Positions 17,300 to 27,423 are shown, counted from the first letter of the stretch. The stretch is 28,440 nt of DNA from Pavlovales sp. CCMP2436 (GCA_026770615.1 MU631604.1:118856-147295); one strand, 5' to 3'. Made by a program: numbers and translations. Notes: generated from the sequence alone by a model not told the origin.

Positions 17300-18498
17300 C
17301 TGCTCGAGCGCTCGAGATGCAGGGGAGTTCGGTCAGCAGCAAATCAGTCGAGCAGCGTCGATTGGCGTTTTGTTGATCAGACTCAGCGGTGGGGACGGTA
17401 TCCGGTGTGCTCGGAAAGTTCCCCGGATCCGAGTGTATTTCAACGCTCTGGTTCGGGTTTCAGAACCATTCGGGGGCGGACGTATTCTAGAAATTTACAC
17501 ATTGCTGGGAAAAAGTTCAAGGACACATTGCTGTCGGAAGAGCTGCTCGCAATTTTCATAGAACGCGGGAACTGCTCGCGGTGCTGCTCGACGACCTCCA
17601 TCTGCCGAAGTTCGAGGTTACAAGCAACGCCCACTGCAAGTTCATGGTCTTTCACGGGGAGGACGACGATGACGAGGACAGCAACTATGGATGGGGCGAG
17701 CACGACGAGCTGATCGATACCTCGTGGATTGACGAGACAACCAAGGAGGACGAGCTGAGTCTGGTGACCGCTTTCAAAAGCACAAACAGGACCTACGTGC
17801 GCAAGTGCACGCAGGACGGGGTCGAGTTTGGACGAGCCTACGTGAGCGCACCAGGAGGTAGGTGGGTTGACGACGAGGATGGGGAGCGGAAGTGGCGGTC
17901 GGCCGCGCTCCAAGGGTGCCCGAAAGCCCTCCGGAAGAAGCTGGCACAGAAGAACTACCTGGATCTAGACATGGTTGGCGCCGCCCCTTGCCTGATGATG
18001 TCGCTCGTCAGGACTTACGGTCTCGAGGACGAGGTGCCGCACCTGAAAGGACTCGCGAAAGACGTGAAAGCAGTTCGCCGCACAATCTGCGATTCAAGTG
18101 GGTGCACGATGGATGAGGCAAAACGCAATATCAACATGGTGATTCACGGCTCACCCCACCGACAATACGAGGGTGAGTTCCTGAGTCGCCTACGCGAGGA
18201 GGCAATGCTGATTGCGTGTAAACTGTGGGAGGAACCGAAGTGGCTCGATGTGCGGGTCTTTTGTGACAAGGAGCGACCGCGATTCCAGCTGCTGAGTAGG
18301 GCGTGGCAGACGCTCGAGCATACTGCGCTGATGATGGCGTGGGGGCTGATGCAGAACGACCGGCGTGTGGCTTTCATCTTCGATGGAATGCTCGTCCCTA
18401 GGGATCGGGTGAGCGATTAGGAGCTACTCGTGCAACAATTTGAGGCGGGAACTCACGATCCATGCCCTGAGCTCAAGTGGGCTGTGAAGGAGTGGTGA
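17300..18498 (+). CDS. TVpol-like family A-type DNA polymerase, frameshifted at the N-terminus
   Basis: The main frame (clear from about 17540, M at 17581) has three motifs of the transposon-virus polymerase (TVpol) type palm. Motif A is DLDMVGAAP at residues 128-136 counted from 17581. Motif B is AKRNINMVIHG (K181 to G190). Motif C is FIFDGM (265-270), the FDG form replacing family A HDE. An SAALQGCPKALRKKL stretch precedes motif A, as in TVpol relatives. TAG at 18418-18420 interrupts the frame, but coding character continues (LLVQQFEAGTHDPCPELKWA) to TGA 18496-18498. Upstream, 17300-17560 is readable in another frame and includes GDGIR and LEIYTLLGK. TVpol usually replicates Polinton-like viruses and virophages, often fused to a helicase; no helicase is seen here. 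Confidence 0.5.
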
Positions 18499-18557
18499 GC
18501 TTTTTCTAATAGTCTGAGTCAAACATGAAAATAATATATAGAGTTACTTAAAGAACG

Positions 18558-18902
18558 ATGAGTGTACACTTCCCAACTTCGACACCCCAGATTCTCGAGA
18601 CACAGCTGGGTGAGCTCACAAAAATAATGCAGCAAATGCGCCTTGAATGGCCCGTGGCTGTTCGCTTGATCGATGTCCAAAGGAACGAAAACGGTTATAT
18701 AGCCGGTAGGTTTGCGCACGACCGGCAACTTTATTTCAAAGCCAACATGCACTTCGTAAAGGTATACAGACGCGGATGGCTGTGTGATTCTTCATATTTC
18801 TCGTTGATGACTAGCAGCAGCAGGCAAATAATGTTTCCGGTTGTCGAAATCCCAATAAAAGAACCTGGTGATGATGCTGACAAATGCTGCACAACTTTCT
18901 AA
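18558..18902 (+). CDS. Unknown 114-aa protein
   Basis: An intact frame from ATG 18558 to TAA 18900, following the polymerase-like gene by about 60 bp. It begins with a helical stretch (LETQLGELTKIMQQMRLEWP) followed by a beta-rich basic part (FAHDRQLYFKANMHFVKVYR). It has no membrane segment or cysteine motif that I can assign. The same frame continues past TAA to an ATG at 18942 and on to 19208, but that part lies antisense to the conserved end of the lipase-like gene. Plus-strand genes converge here with minus-strand genes. Confidence 0.5.
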   Translation: MSVHFPTSTPQILETQLGELTKIMQQMRLEWPVAVRLIDVQRNENGYIAGRFAHDRQLYFKANMHFVKVYRRGWLCDSSYFSLMTSSSRQIMFPVVEIPIKEPGDDADKCCTTF

Positions 18903-19068
18903 TTTTCTGAAGAGTTTGTTTTTTTATCTACGAGTCCTTCAATGCAGTGCCACGATTACAAGTGCGCAAAGCAAAACGAAAAACACGACCAAAAGCTCCA
19001 CAAGAAGTACCCGTGGTCTACGGCGAGCCCAACTCTGTTCCACGGAGGCGCCCTAGATCAAGCACTGT

Positions 19069-19724
19069 TTACTTCAGATTCCCCAGACTGTGTGATTTTA
19101 CCACATTTGTCAAAAAACGTATGGGTCCCGGCAGGAAACGGTTGGCTTGATTCCGTTGACGCGCCACCACAACAGGAGGCTGATTGGCTTCCCTCCGTCC
19201 AAGATTAAAGAGGGCCGACACAGCGTCGAGTTTGGTCCGCACGTCGGTCTATTTAGTGCCGTTTTGGGGCTGACTGCGACCGTAAAAATTAAAATTATTT
19301 ATATCAGCGAGCCCGGCAGCCTTGTTAAAGGTGATAATTTCACCCCCGAACCTGCACGCTCGGCGATATGCCCACCCAAAGAGTGGACAACTGCGTTCGA
19401 TTTTGTCTTGTATTTGGCCTCGGCGGCCGCTGTGATCTGCCTGGCTCTTCTTAGCCTTTCAGTCTCCCTGTTTGATCCAGCGGCTATGAGCACGTCATCG
19501 ACCAACCAGTCCTGTGCGCTGACCGAGCCTCTGTGGACGAGTGTAGGCTGGCCTGTTCGATTATCGGCGAAGACCATTGTGTTCTCGCGTGACAATTGGG
19601 GGTCTAGTGTGTATCCAAGTGACGTGCCAAAAACCGCAGCCTTGTCCAGCGGAAGATATGAGGCCCTAGCCAGGTCTATGGCTCTGCTCTTGAACTGGTT
19701 TTGATTTTTATTTTAATTCGACAT
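19069..19724 (-). pseudogene. Lipase-like (class 3, alpha/beta-hydrolase) protein, disrupted
   Basis: Reading from ATG 19724: an N-terminal segment QFKSRAIDLARASYLPL, a region with VFADNRTGQPTLVHRG and a DWL motif, a charged helix, the nucleophile elbow VVHSLGG, then after a frameshift at about 19335 the segment IITFNKAAGLADINNFNFYG and TDVRTKLDAVSAL, ending VVKSHSLGNLK with TAA at 19069. The order of these motifs matches class-3-lipase-like proteins of Polintons and other large DNA viruses, expected to act on host membranes at entry or exit. Lesions: TAA three codons after the start (19713-19715), one frameshift, and TAG at 19249-19251. The elbow's first glycine (G-x-S-x-G) is replaced by valine. 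Confidence 0.65.
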
Positions 19725-19791
19725 GCTGGATGTTCGAAGGTGTGGGTATTAGGGCTTCTTTTTTATTCGGTATTCGCTATTGACTCGACCC

Positions 19792-21163
19792 TCAACCGAG
19801 CTTAGTCACGCCACTCGTATGCGAGAAATTATACAGCCCTGCATTTGCAATTTGTTCGTTTTTGAGGAGCAGCAAAGTGAACTGCCAATCCACAAGAGTA
19901 TCGATCATACTCACCACCTCGCCTCGGTAATCTCCCAGTATAATTTTGAAAGTGTTAACCGAAACGCTGAGCAAACTCGTCATCCCAATGCTCCACCCAG
20001 AAACGAAGGTGATATCGGGAAGGGAGACGTGGATAGAATTGCCAGTCGTGGATACCCAGGAAATCGTAATTCTCCAAGGTACGTGTGCTACACTCATGGC
20101 AAATTCCACCGTCGTGTTCGCCTGCCAAGTCGTGGCACCAAACGATTCAATAGTGTGAGCGAACCACCTGAGTTGCTCCCTGAGATTGCCCACTGTAGTG
20201 GCGTCGTCTGTCCGCCTGAGTAATGTTTCCTGGGGCTTATTCTAAACGCGGATAACTTCACGGAAGTAGGATACTCGATCGTTAAAAATTGGCTCCCGTT
20301 TGCATCAGAATTGTAGGTATTTTCACCAGATGCCCAGTAGATACTCGTGCTCCTGTCAAGAGCCTTGTCAGCCGCGAAAGATGCGTTGCTCTGATATGCA
20401 AAAGACGCAACCACGCGAAACCCACTCGTGTTGGTCCAGTCAGAACTGGCGACTATAGTGTCTGTATTTACAAAAACAGGGCTGTCCAGCCAGAACTAGC
20501 GACTATAGTGCCCCACCACGAGGCTATCGTGGTGGAGTTATATGCGGGCGTCACAATCGCTTGCACAGACCCATTAAGGTTATCGGTCGTTACAAACTAC
20601 GCGTCTTCAGTCGCTACACAGCTTACAATATTAACAACCTCCTTTGCAAGCAGGTTGATGATGTCCACCTCAGTTCCATTCTCGGATCTACCGTATATCT
20701 TACCGGGAAAATGAGAAGAATGACCTAGAACCAGGGGTAGACGTTTCGAATTGAAGGCGTCCACCGTGAGATTCTCCACTGCATCTGACAGAACGGCCAG
20801 GGTCGAGATTGGCGATATAGGACCCTGGTAGGCACCCGCCACCAGCACGCCGCCGCAGATCCTCAGTCCCGGTTTGTAGATCTGGCCGTATATCGTGGTG
20901 CTGCCCCCCTCTTCATTTAGGTCTTTGACGACTTGAATTCCACCCACGAAAAAGGACAAATTTGCGTTACTATCAATGAGCAAGGTAAATTTCTGAGCGG
21001 GGTCTGGCGGGTACTGGTTAAAGTGCTCATCCACAAATCGAGCGATATCATACCTTATCCGACGCGTGTTTGTCCCCTGGGATCCCGTGATCGCGAGCTC
21101 TACTGCTATGCGGTTACGGGCGTCTACCGCGATGCCGTTCCTGAAATACGCACAAGAACACAC
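19792..21163 (-). pseudogene. Fibre/attachment protein with discoidin-like domain, disrupted
   Basis: The N-terminal part (21163-20597, possibly starting further upstream) is beta-rich, with RIRYDIARFVDEHFNQYPPD and KFTLLIDSNANLSFFVGG. After TAG at 20597-20599 the frame continues with protein-like sequence (LNGSVQAIVTPAYNSTT). A 50-bp tandem duplication (20437-20510) then shifts the frame into a discoidin/F5-8-type-C-like domain: NASFAADKALDRSTSIYWAS, LTIEYP, then WAISGSNSGG (to about 20230). A further frame change leads to a beta-rich C-terminus ending TGA 19792. About 450 residues. Discoidin domains bind glycans or lipids, so a receptor-binding role at the virion surface is inferred. Confidence 0.6.
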
Positions 21164-21355
21164 ATAGAATCCTGTAGCGCCATAGCACAGACAACTATAC
21201 TCCGACAGCCATTATCCCACAGTGTGATTCTTGCCCACGAGGAGCAGGAACCACAAAGTGGGAGGCTTTTGCTGGGGCCCAGTCTACCCCACCCCTTCAC
21301 TGGGGTGGGCCTCGGGCTCAGTGGTTTTGGGTTTTGGTTCGGGGCATTTTTCTTC

Positions 21356-22594
21356 TCAATTGCGTATCTGACGCGCCTTCTTTTTGGGCTGTTGGATGGA
21401 TTCTGGGCTTGCTGGCTCCTGTTTGCGTTTGGATGAGCGCATCACGCGTTGAAGTATGGCCTCGTATTGTATGGTGGGTATGGCTGGTGCTGGTGGCAGT
21501 GGGGGGGTGGCTGGGGCCGACTTCTGTGGCCTGGCAGGGTTGCCCTGGCTCGGTGTGCGCTTGCGGGGCGCAGCTAGGGTTGATTTTGGGCTTGATGGCT
21601 CCTGTTTGGGTTTGGGGCGTTTGTCACTGGCGGCTTGGCGTTCTATGGCCTGGTTGGCATCGGGGGCCCTTTTGGACGCTGAGCGCGTCACGCGCGAGTT
21701 TGTGGCAGGTTTGACCGGGCTCATTGGGCGGGCGCATGGATGAGCTGGTACGATGGCCTCGTATTCTATGGATATGGCCGATGCTGGCGGCGCTAGAGGA
21801 GTGGCTGGAGGCGGCCTCTGCGGCGGGGCAGGCTTGACCTGGCTCAATGCGAGTTTGCCTGGCGGGCTTGGTGTGGCCTCGTGTTGTGTAGCGGGTAGGG
21901 CCCTTGCTGGTGGCGTTGGAGGCATGTTTGGTGGTGTGGCCTCGTGTTGTGTAGCGGGTAGGGCCCTTGCTAGTGGCGTTGGAGGCATGTTTGGTGGTGT
22001 GGCCTTGTGTTGTGTAGCGGGTAGGGCCCGTGCTGGTGGCGTTGGGGGCATGTTTGGTGTCGGGTTCTGCGGAGTGGTCGGGATGTCCGGGCCTCGCACG
22101 CGCTTGTGTGGCTCTGCGCGTATGGCCTGGAGAGGTACCGCGGGTAGCGGGTGGGCGTAGTGCGGCGTTGTCCGCGCGGGCGGCGGGGGGGTGGGCGTTC
22201 GCTGCTGTTTTATTCCCGCGGGTGTGGTTGCCCCCACCTGTGTCTTTTTCTTGGCTGCCCTCTCGGCCGTCTGTGCGGCCCACCAGGCCATTTTGAACGT
22301 TTTCGCGTCGTATATGGAGATCTTATCCTTGGTTGCCGCAGCGGATGCCTCGATTGCGGCTTCGCGCAGGTTGTGCATCTCGAGGCTATGGTGTAGAAGC
22401 GTAAAGCTTAAAGCGCCGTGCTTTGGGGAGTCTCCCTCGCTGTCTTTCGCGAGCTCTTCCTTGATGCTCATACCGACCCGTCCGGTGTAGTAATCCGGCC
22501 TAGCGATCATGTGTGTTGCCACTCTTTTTGATTTTGGGATCAGTAATGCTCGGGGTACTCGTCTGCTAGGAAGCGAGGGTTTGAAGGTAGCCAC
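21356..22594 (-). CDS. Proline-rich repeat protein with basic tail, 412 aa
   Basis: Intact frame from ATG 22594 to TGA 21356; its start overlaps the end of PolB by 55 bp. The first 115 residues are ordered-looking (YYTGRVGMSIKEELAKDSEG, FKMAWWAAQTAERAAKKK). Then follows a long disordered Pro/Ala/Thr part with three 21-residue repeats (core NMPPTPPARALPATQHEAT, about residues 183-245; 63-bp DNA repeats at about 21860-22050). The short motif IEYEAI or IQYEAI occurs twice. The C-terminus is strongly basic (KRKQEP, PKKKARQ) and looks like a nuclear localisation or DNA-binding tail. I do not recognise a family. A core or nuclear role is inferred from the basic tail. Confidence 0.65.
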   Translation of the reverse strand: MATFKPSLPSRRVPRALLIPKSKRVATHMIARPDYYTGRVGMSIKEELAKDSEGDSPKHGALSFTLLHHSLEMHNLREAAIEASAAATKDKISIYDAKTFKMAWWAAQTAERAAKKKTQVGATTPAGIKQQRTPTPPPPARTTPHYAHPLPAVPLQAIRAEPHKRVRGPDIPTTPQNPTPNMPPTPPARALPATQHKATPPNMPPTPLARALPATQHEATPPNMPPTPPARALPATQHEATPSPPGKLALSQVKPAPPQRPPPATPLAPPASAISIEYEAIVPAHPCARPMSPVKPATNSRVTRSASKRAPDANQAIERQAASDKRPKPKQEPSSPKSTLAAPRKRTPSQGNPARPQKSAPATPPLPPAPAIPTIQYEAILQRVMRSSKRKQEPASPESIQQPKKKARQIRN

Positions 22595-25500
22595 GGTCCG
22601 ACGGGTTTGCGGTGGATTACCTCTCGGTAGAATTGCGTCTCTCCACTGCTGATAGAGATCGCAAAATGCGAGGGGAGGTAGACGCGGGTCAGGGGTGGTC
22701 TTAGTGCCTTCTGTACCTTACCATAGCTTGGGGATCTGTAGTGACCGTGGGAGAGGGTGGAGCCATCCTTCGCCGCGAAGCCCTTATCGTCGCCCCAAGC
22801 GAGAGCTTTCTTGTTCATAAAATCGAGTGTGATCGCGTGTGCTTTTGATTTAAATCTATTGAAGATTGCGCAAATGCGCCCTCCATTTGCGGCCTCCTCG
22901 AAGTGTTCCATCTTCAGCTGACGCGAGTTCGCCATTGGTACGCCCTTGAGACGCGTGTCATCTTTCCCGTTGGCTAGGCGGTAGTTGTAGCATTTTGACG
23001 CCATTGCGCGGGCTTCTAAGATCTCGATTGATCCGTTCTCCTCTGCAAAGCACCTCAGCCGCTTCTTGTTGGCTTCACTGAAGCGTTTGTCGTTTTCATC
23101 GAAATCCGTGCGATCAAACCAGCGTGCCGCAAGCTCCTCCTTTCGCTTCTCATACAGCCTTGCCGACTTGCATGTGACCGAGTATGAGAAGCAGTCAGTA
23201 TCCATTGCCGTCAGTTTGAGGTTTTCGACCCCAAAAGCGGGTTGCAAAACTTTGTACCAAAAACTGTACATCAGTAGCTTACTCAAATCTAGAATACTGC
23301 ATCCAGCTGCAATGGGCTTGTCAGCGAGGGCTGTCTTGGGCTGCATGAATAGACACACGAAGTCGTTGGTTATCGGCACGACGCGCTGACAGAGACCCGA
23401 CTCCACCCGGTGCTTGAAGATTTTGGCTCTGGTGGTGAAGCACAGGTTTGTGCGCACGTGGATGCGCTCTATGAGCTTGCCGTCAAACGAGTTGCCACAA
23501 AGCTTCCAAAGGTTGCTCTCGAATTTGTTTGTGGCCTTGCGCCACAGGTTTGTCATCTTCTCGATGAAGGGTCGCAGATAGGCCGCCCGCTTGAAAGCTA
23601 TCACTCGGTGTACTCTGACGACCTTGCATCCTAAACTCACCCATAGTTTTAGTAGCGAAACGTGACAGCGGTAATTCAGCTTGTTGCAGAGGGTTGGTGT
23701 TGAGCTTGCGAGTTGGGCATGTGTTATTGAGTGCGGCCTGCTGATCTTCCGATAGCCACTGACGGTCTGTGATGGAGTGGGTTGGTGCGGGGGAAAGCTC
23801 GTTGAACTTATCGTGGAGCTTCTCGGGAATTTCGGGGTCGACTTCGACATGGCACCCGTCTTCCGTCTGCCACCGCTCGGGATTATCGATGTCCCCTGGA
23901 CTCTTAGGCAGCTTAACCCATATTATTGTGTTTTACTTTGAATTTTGCGAGTTCTTCTGTCGTGTACTCGTGAAATTTTCCGTGGGGGAGTTTTAGATGC
24001 TGCACCGTTCCGTAAAGGCCGACTGCGTACTGCTTCTCAAGCACTGTAGTCGGTTTGTGCTCGTTGTAGTTGCCGAAGCACGGACGATTCACTGCTACTG
24101 CATGCTGCTGCTTGCTCATTGCAATCCCACCGACCTTGCTCTGGTCAAAATAGCAGTACTGGTCGCTCGTCTTGAGTAACTCGATCTCCTTCACACCGGT
24201 GGTCTCTGCTGAGTCGCAAATCATCATGAGCGCTATCGTCTTTGAGAGCGTTGGTAAACCGAACATGTGCACCAGGTCTATCTTGAATTCGCGGTAAATG
24301 AATTCTCGCAAATTCTCCATCACGTCCGCGAGGCCTGCCACATCGACAGCGAGGGAGAGGTCGTGCAGCTCTCGGTAGGTCCTGATCTGCAACTGTTCTT
24401 TCATTTCGTCAATTCGCCTCTCTATCTCCGTCTTTTGCCGGCCGATCTTGCTCGCGAGGCCCAATGCGATTGCCTCGTCCGTTGTTTTCCTCCCCGCTGG
24501 CCGAAGACGTGCTCACCGTGTATGCATTGCCAAGCGACGAAGCAAAATGGCTCGCATCGATCTCCTCGTCGAGATTGTTAAACTAGTCGTATTCGTAGGG
24601 GAACGCTCCCTTCTTTTTTAGCTACTCAAAGACTTGCTCGATAGGGAGCGACTTTGCGAGTGCGTGTTCCGTGGCGACAGTTCGGATTCGAAGCTTTGCC
24701 TCGTCCGGTACCAGGTTTATCAAGTCCTCGAGCGAGCTGTTTAGGAAATCCATCGAATCTCGGCAGCTGAATAGACCTACGTTTAATGCTTTCATTTTTT
24801 CGGAGTTTTGCGGAATACCCCCACGTGCACCTTGTATTGTTCTTTGCCCTCTCTTTCTTTACCTTCCGCAGCAGAGATGAGGAGGTGCGTGCACGACTGC
24901 AGTGCGAGCCATATGTGATGCGTGTCGTATCCCTGTGCGTTGTGAAAGTATATGTTTATGTGCTTGTCACGGCGACGGTGGGTGTTGCAGCGCCGGCAAG
25001 CCGCTCCGAGGTACGTCCTAGTTATGTGAGAGTGGTCGAGGTGCTTGTTCGCTCCTTCGATTTTGTCTTTGCACATGTAGCACTCGGTGTCGCCTCGTGA
25101 AAAGTCGACGGTCTCTCTCCTGTGAAAACTAAATATTCTGAAAATTTGTCGCGGTATTCCTCGTGCAGCTCCACAAGCTTGTTCACAAAGTGCACGTGCG
25201 CATCTGTACCAAGATACTGGTGAATCTTGTCGGGGGTTCCGTCGGCGTGCACAAACTGTAGGCGGTACGAGACGGCTTTGTGGGGACTGCCAGGGATCGC
25301 AGTCGCTTCAAAATCGGCATACCCCACCACGGGTGCCTTCTGATCGAGTACTTTCCAAGGCTTGTCCCGCAGGCATCTTCTTTCTTCAACCGCCTTCGCA
25401 CGAAGCTGCGGGTCTGTTATGAGCATTGACCCGCTCGTAAGGAGTTGTGGTTTTAGCCCACTCGTCTTTTTGGACAGACTTGTTTGATTTTTTCCATCAC

Positions 25501-26597
25501 ATCTGCGAATGTGCTCTTTCATGTTGTGAACGCTGCTGGCTGAGTTCTTGTATACGAGGTGTGGCAGCATGGACAAAAGGAACTATGATCATCTTTTACG
25601 GTGAGGAGTGCATCGAGCGAACCGACGTTTACAAAGTGAGTCTCATAGAGAAGCAGCATGATGTGGCGTCTCTTGCGCTGAAGAGGTGCCGGCGCCACTC
25701 GTATGCAATTCACGTCGTTCTTCTCACAGAGGGTTTACACCGACCAGGTCAGCTTTGGGTTTGCCGTCTCCCACTCCTCAATTGAACTCGCCTGAACTGG
25801 GAACGTCGCACCCTCGGGAATCTTGATGTTCTCCTCAAACTTGCGAAGCACGCTGATGCGCTCGGGGTGTTCTGCTTCGATCTCCCGAGCGAACGAGACC
25901 AGGCTCGCCCACAGAAAGCACTTTGTGTCGCTGTTCTTTGGGTTGATTATTTATTTCCCAGAATTGCGGTACTCCTGGGGCAGCTCGATGTAGCTCCCAT
26001 CTGGGTCGTTTAGCAAGCTGGGCATCATACTTACCTCCATCTCTAGAGGTTCGGTTAACCACAGTCCTGGGATTGATGCCGAAGCGTTGGTGAGTGAGAA
26101 GTTGGACACAGGTTCACCATGCGTGAGCCGATGTAATTGAGAAAGAGCTTCTTGAACCTGCTACCGCTCACATCCATTGCACCGAATGGCACCATGTTGT
26201 CCGAATGTAAGAAGAACGCCCGGCTCTGCACTTTCTTTCCGTATGCCTTCTCGTCCTCATCGTTCATATCCGGGACGATGCGGACGTATTGGGATTTCAT
26301 ATTGGTTGTGATCATCCTGATCACCCCGAATCCTTGCTTTTCCACCTCGCTTTTTATTGCAGTCTTGACAACTGACGCGATTGCCTTGGCGATGATTTTT
26401 TTCTCCAGGCAATAGTACACCTGACGCACGAGCTGTGAGGAGATTTCAATCAAGCCTGTATCCTCAGTGAGGTATAGCTCGCTTTCTTTGAACTCTCTTA
26501 TGCAAGCTTCCGAGGCTGCGTTGGGTTTCCATTTTACTTTGATTTCTGTGAATCCAGCGAGCATCCTTTTAACGGTGATGACCAGGGGGTTTGTCAT
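22540..26597 (-). pseudogene. Protein-primed family B DNA polymerase (Maverick type), multiply interrupted
   Basis: Reading from ATG 26597. N-terminal region with INPKNSDTKCFLW (about 25920-25950), typical of Maverick polymerases; a CPCC zinc motif; exonuclease motif I GYADFEA (D and E at 25307-25315); an endonuclease VII-like Cys/His motif (CKDK...LDHSHIT...CRRCNT); exonuclease motif II FHNAQGYDTHH (about 24914-24947); exonuclease III-like Y...D (about 24345-24380). Motif A reads QYAVGLYG, with Tyr (24027-24029) where the catalytic Asp is expected. Motif B reads KLCGNSFDGK (about 23476-23505), Asp for the usual aromatic. Motif C MDTDC (about 23191-23205) is intact. The end is TGA 22540. At least five frame changes and four in-frame stops (TAA 25951, TAA 25736, TAG 24622, TAG 24583) break it. 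In its original form it would copy the viral genome from a terminal protein primer. Confidence 0.85.
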
Positions 26598-26627
26598 GAT
26601 TCGCTTGATCTCCTGATTTATCAAAAA

Positions 26628-26900
26628 TCAATCTCTTATGGTGTTTGAGTTGCGGTTGAAGAACCGGGTAAGCGTGAGCTTACCGAGCCTGAGTGATTCT
26701 TTTGCTACGCGTCGCTTGAGTCTCTCAAATCCCTGCTGGGTCTTCGGAATTCGACGCACCTTCCAATTATCATCAACGAATACAACCGCATTGGAGCCTG
26801 CTAGCGAACTTAGACCATAGTAGGGCACCTCCTGTCCATACATCTCGTAGAGCTCGATGAAAATATCGATGTTTTGCTGATTCCTCTGACTGTAGGCCAT
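26628..26900 (-). CDS. Small unknown protein upstream of PolB, 90 aa
   Basis: Intact frame from ATG 26900 (MAYSQRNQQNIDIFIELYEM) to TGA 26628. It is hydrophilic with a basic C-terminal half (QGFERLKRRVAKESLRLGKL). It lies in the same frame as the start of PolB, separated only by the TGA and about 10 codons, so it may be a separate short gene or a former N-terminal extension. No recognisable domain; a DNA-associated role is only a guess from the charge. Confidence 0.5.
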   Translation of the reverse strand: MAYSQRNQQNIDIFIELYEMYGQEVPYYGLSSLAGSNAVVFVDDNWKVRRIPKTQQGFERLKRRVAKESLRLGKLTLTRFFNRNSNTIRD

Positions 26901-26979
26901 CGGATTTTTGGTTATACTCTTACGAGAGATTTTAATTCGTCAGGTTTAACGCGACCGGCCATTTCTAGGATCCGGCGAC

Positions 26980-27116
26980 GTCACATCTTCTTAGGATCTG
27001 ACCGATCTGGAGCCGACCGAGGATTCCTAGGATCTGGGGGGTCTGGAGGTGTCACGTCTATTTAGGATCTGACCGATCTGGAGCCGACCGAGGGTTTTTA
27101 GGATCTGGGGGGTATG
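26980..27116. repeat. Direct repeat of 72 bp, two copies
   Basis: Copies start at about 26980 and 27051, with shared blocks TTAGGATCTGACCGATCTGG, AGCCGACCGAGG and TAGGATCTGGGGGG. Located between the zinc-ribbon gene and the 90-aa gene, upstream of the replication genes; possibly a promoter or binding-site array. Confidence 0.85.
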
Positions 27117-27141
27117 GCAAACCTGGATACAGACCGGAAAC

Positions 27142-27423
27142 CTAAAGGTAGGCGCCATCGAGTAGGTCTAGCGCTTGTTGAAGCTCGATCGAGTCGTCGT
27201 GGGTTATGCGATGTCTTATCGATCGCACCCGAGCCTGCATGCGATAGCATAAACAACATTTATCTATCACGGTTATCTCGCCGGTCCTACGTCTCCTGTA
27301 GTTCATCTCGTTCGGCGACTTAATTTCTGAGCAGCCTTTGCATGTTATCGTTGCGGGGGCTTTATAGCCGACCACGACTCCAATGCACGTGCGAACTTTC
27401 ATCTCGTGGCGGCTAGCTGTCAT
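27142..27423 (-). CDS. Zinc-ribbon-like protein, 93 aa
   Basis: Frame from ATG 27423 to TAG 27142. Two Cys pairs, TCKGCSEIKSPNE and DKCCLCYRMQ, are separated by about 25 residues with an RRRRTGEI basic loop, which makes a four-cysteine zinc-binding site likely. Small zinc proteins of this sort occur at the ends of large DNA transposons and viruses and may act in DNA binding or transcription; the exact family is not recognised. It is the last gene before the right terminal repeat. Confidence 0.55.
   Translation of the reverse strand: MTASRHEMKVRTCIGVVVGYKAPATITCKGCSEIKSPNEMNYRRRRTGEITVIDKCCLCYRMQARVRSIRHRITHDDSIELQQALDLLDGAYL

Noticed and set aside
18558..18902. A helicase partner for the TVpol-like protein
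   Set aside because: No Walker A motif or SF3 helicase signature is visible in this or neighbouring frames.
18942..19208. An 88-aa plus-strand frame following the 114-aa gene
   Set aside because: It lies antisense to the conserved C-terminal part of the lipase-like gene, whose motifs are recognisable; I favour the minus strand.
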